Source: Mycobacterium sp. (GTDB lineage Bacteria; Actinomycetota; Actinomycetes; Mycobacteriales; Mycobacteriaceae). Taken from it: a stretch of DNA of 8,045 bases. The notes beneath the pieces were generated by a model. It was not told where the DNA came from, did no database searches, and saw nothing but the letters and a program-made list of their open reading frames with translations. The stretch spans positions 1 through 8,045 of the forward strand of contig JAHFVB010000216.1 of assembly GCA_023264755.1 (NCBI GenBank), read 5' to 3'. A program made the translations under genes and the position numbers. Shown piece after piece: positions 5,717 to 8,045 of this stretch; position 1 is the stretch's first letter, and the number at the start of each line of letters is the position of its first letter.

Positions 5717-7981
5717 ATGGCGGGTTCAGACACCGCCCCGGCCGCCGCGGTGGCGGATGTCGGGGCCCAAGGCACGTGGGAGGTCTTACCGTTCAGTTCC
5801 GAGGTACTCGCCGTACATGCCGTGCTGATGCACACCGGCAGGGTGCTCTTCGCCGCCGGTTCGGGCAACAACGACGTCCGCTTCCACAGCAACGATTTCG
5901 GCAACACCGCCAAGCAGGTCTGGACCAGCGTGGTGTGGGATCCGGCGGTGTCCCCGGCCGACGGGACCGACCGCAACTTCGCTCACCCCGACACCATGCG
6001 CGACACCACCGGCAAGGTCGTGGACTTCTTTTGCGGTGGCGAGACGCCGCTCGTCGACGGCCAAGTGCTGTGCACGGGAGGCACCAACGACTACGACGGG
6101 CCAGGCAAGGCGTTCGCCGGTCGCGCTGACACTCTGCTGTTCGACCCCACCACCAACCAGTGGGCGGCCACACGCCCGATGGCGCACGGCCGCTGGTACC
6201 CGTCGGTCATCACCCTCGGGGACGGACGCACCCTGGCCGCGGCCGGCCTCGACGAGAACGCCCACGGCCTTCGCAACAAGACTTTCGAGACGTTCTTTCA
6301 CCCCGCCGACTACTGGCAACAGCTGTCCCTACCCGCCGGGTTCGACGGTGTGCCGCTTTACGCGCACCTCTACCTGCTGGCCGACGGGTCGGTCTTCTAT
6401 GCGGGCGGCCACATGGACGACGACCAACAGGCCCCCGTACGACTCGACCTCACCCGAAGCCCGGCGACGGTCACCGGTGTGGCCGGGCTGTCCCGGGTCG
6501 AGGCACGAGACCAATGCGCCAGCGTCCTGCTGCCGCCCGCCCAGGACCAGAAGGTGATGATCATCGGCGGCGCAACCGGAGAGAAAACCGAGGCGATCGC
6601 CAACGTCGACGTCATCGACTTCACCCAGCCCAACCCGACCTACCAACCGGTGACACCGATGCACGAGGGCCGCATCCACCTCAATGCCACCCTGCTACCC
6701 GACCGCACCGTGCTGATCACCGGGGGCTCACATCAACGCGAGCAGGCCACCGTGGCCACCAATCGCGCCGAGCTCTTCGACCCCGCACATCCCGAACGGG
6801 GTTGGGTCCAGCTCGCCGCGGCCACAGTGCCCCGGCTCTACCACTCCGTTGCACTGTTGCTGCCCGACGCCCGGGTCGTCACCGCATGCGGCAACCCCGA
6901 GCGGGGCCAGCACGTCGCCTGGGGGCAGGACGCTCCCAACGAGGAGCTGCGCTTGGAGATCTTCTCCCCGCCATACCTCGATCCCACGCGCGGTCCGCGC
7001 CCCACCATCGGCGACGTCCCCGTCGAATGGCGCTACGGGCAATCGGTCACCGTCGTCACGGCCGATGCCCCCCACCTTCGCGACGTCAGCCTGGTCCGCC
7101 CCGGCGCCACCACGCACTCGTTCAACACCAGCCAACGATTGGTGGACCTGCCCATCACCGCACGCGACGGCGCGGGAGTCACGGTGCACGTCACCGACGA
7201 ACCCAACCTCGCGCCTCCCGGCTGGTACATGCTGTTCCTCACCACGACCAATGGCGTTCCCTCCGTGGCCACGTGGGTGCACCTGGTCGGCGCGCCGGAC
7301 GCTGCCCGACCCGACGACGCCTACGCCGCAGCGGTTCTGGACACCGCGGGCCTGGTCGCATACTGGCCGCTGGCAGAAAAGGGCGGCACCGTCGTCTGGG
7401 ACATCGCAGGAACCCACCACGGCAGCTACCTGAACCATCCCATCCTCGGAAGCCCAGGTCCCGTCCAGCGCTCAGCGGTCACGTTCAATGGAATCGACGA
7501 GTACGCGTTGGTGCCGCGCGACGTCCGCAACGACTTCAGCCTGGAAGTGTGGTTCCGCAGTGACGGTGGCGGTGTCGGCCTCGACAACAGCCAATGGTGG
7601 CAGGGCGCCGGGCTGATCGACGGTGAAGTCGCCGGCGTCACCGACGATTTCGGCATCTCACTGGACGCCACCGGCGCCGTGTGGGCGGGCACCGGCAATC
7701 CGGACACGTCCATCCGCACGGGGCCAGGTCTCAACGACAACGCCTGGCACCACGTGGTATTCACCCGCGCCCAAAGCTCGGGGACACTGACGCTCTACGT
7801 CGACGGCTCGGCGGTCGCCACTGGTCGCGGGGGAACCCAGCCCCTGTTCGCAGCACCCGGGCTGCGGCTGGGTGCCCTGCAGACCGGGGTGAACTTCTAC
7901 GCCGGTGCCCTTGCCGACGCCGCCATGTACGACACCGTCCTGTCCGCGTCGACCGTGGCAGCGCACTTCACCGCCAGATAG
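5717..7981 (+). CDS. Galactose/glyoxal oxidase-like kelch protein with C-terminal LamG domain
   Basis: A 754-residue predicted copper-radical oxidase, a class that oxidises alcohols or aldehydes with O2 to give H2O2. Residues about 20-420 form a kelch propeller with seven units of the form DG-x-V-x3-GG, starting near 39, 113, 168, 222, 277, 328 and 383. An early-set (DUF1929-type) domain follows at about 428-523 and a LamG/concanavalin-like domain at about 545-754 (AYWPLAE, FNGIDEYALVP, WHHVVFTR, LTLYVDG). Candidate cofactor residues by motif match to galactose oxidase are Cys106 (DFFCGG) cross-linked to Tyr161 (GRWYPS), Tyr375-His376 (RLYHSVALLLPD) and His467 (ATTHSFN). The stacking Trp of the fungal enzyme (in GGSW) appears to be Asp179. 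The N-terminus has no signal peptide, and the frame closes at 5624, so none can be added. The LamG part suggests carbohydrate or surface binding. Substrate unknown; it could instead be a non-catalytic binding protein. Confidence 0.9.
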   Translation: MAGSDTAPAAAVADVGAQGTWEVLPFSSEVLAVHAVLMHTGRVLFAAGSGNNDVRFHSNDFGNTAKQVWTSVVWDPAVSPADGTDRNFAHPDTMRDTTGKVVDFFCGGETPLVDGQVLCTGGTNDYDGPGKAFAGRADTLLFDPTTNQWAATRPMAHGRWYPSVITLGDGRTLAAAGLDENAHGLRNKTFETFFHPADYWQQLSLPAGFDGVPLYAHLYLLADGSVFYAGGHMDDDQQAPVRLDLTRSPATVTGVAGLSRVEARDQCASVLLPPAQDQKVMIIGGATGEKTEAIANVDVIDFTQPNPTYQPVTPMHEGRIHLNATLLPDRTVLITGGSHQREQATVATNRAELFDPAHPERGWVQLAAATVPRLYHSVALLLPDARVVTACGNPERGQHVAWGQDAPNEELRLEIFSPPYLDPTRGPRPTIGDVPVEWRYGQSVTVVTADAPHLRDVSLVRPGATTHSFNTSQRLVDLPITARDGAGVTVHVTDEPNLAPPGWYMLFLTTTNGVPSVATWVHLVGAPDAARPDDAYAAAVLDTAGLVAYWPLAEKGGTVVWDIAGTHHGSYLNHPILGSPGPVQRSAVTFNGIDEYALVPRDVRNDFSLEVWFRSDGGGVGLDNSQWWQGAGLIDGEVAGVTDDFGISLDATGAVWAGTGNPDTSIRTGPGLNDNAWHHVVFTRAQSSGTLTLYVDGSAVATGRGGTQPLFAAPGLRLGALQTGVNFYAGALADAAMYDTVLSASTVAAHFTAR

Positions 7982-8001
7982 GACACCCCGCCGAAGGAGC
8001 C

Positions 8002-8045
8002 TCAACGCAGTTCCAGTGCCGCGTGGCCGCGACCGGGCCAATTCG
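8002..8045 (-). CDS. Possible 3' end of a convergent gene (partial)
   Basis: On the minus strand the last bases read in one frame as NWPGRGHAALELR followed by a TGA stop (complement of 8002-8004). This resembles a normal protein C-terminus and would converge on the oxidase gene, leaving only 20 bases (7982-8001) between the two stops. Only 13 codons are visible, so no family can be named. The plus strand here has a GAAGGAG at 7993-7999 but no start at a suitable distance, which mildly favours the minus-strand reading. Confidence 0.3.
   Translation of the reverse strand, partial: NWPGRGHAALELR

Noticed and set aside
6160..7563. 467-codon plus-strand frame inside the oxidase gene
   Set aside because: It is a +1-type shadow with extreme Arg/His/Pro content, fully covered by the well-supported oxidase frame.

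Overview
The window is high-GC DNA with strong C/G preference at third codon positions, tightly packed genes and AGGAG-type ribosome binding sites. This suggests an actinomycete. The codon use is not as extreme as in Streptomyces, so a mycobacterial, nocardial or rhodococcal genome is plausible, but that is an inference from composition and style only.

Left two thirds (1-5073): six plus-strand genes form one apparent operon. They are the 3' part of a DppB-type permease (cut by the window edge), a DppC-type permease, two DppD/DppF-type ATPases, an aldo/keto reductase and an HpcH/HpaI-family aldolase. Junctions are a 4-nt overlap, a 1-nt gap, a 4-nt overlap, a 1-nt overlap and a 10-nt gap, so transcriptional and translational coupling is very likely. 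No substrate-binding protein is visible; it probably lies upstream of the window. A transporter of the peptide/nickel/oligosaccharide class coupled to a retro-aldol enzyme and a carbonyl reductase suggests uptake and breakdown of a sugar acid or similar polyhydroxylated compound. In that scheme the aldolase would release pyruvate plus an aldehyde, which the reductase could reduce. The substrate cannot be read from the sequence.

Middle (5074-5716): about 640 bases without a recognisable gene. They hold several inverted repeats, including a perfect 14-bp palindrome, a 7-bp GC-rich stem, and a perfect CGAGTAG/CTACTCG inverted repeat whose half-site also occurs about 400 bp upstream. Just before the next gene there is a three-unit 10-bp direct repeat.

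Right (5717-7981): one large gene for a galactose-oxidase/glyoxal-oxidase-like protein. It has a seven-unit kelch propeller, an early-set domain and a C-terminal LamG/concanavalin-like lectin domain. All residues expected for a copper-radical active site are present, yet no signal peptide is present or possible in frame. The final bases probably contain the tail of a convergent minus-strand gene. No RNA gene, mobile element or CRISPR array was seen.
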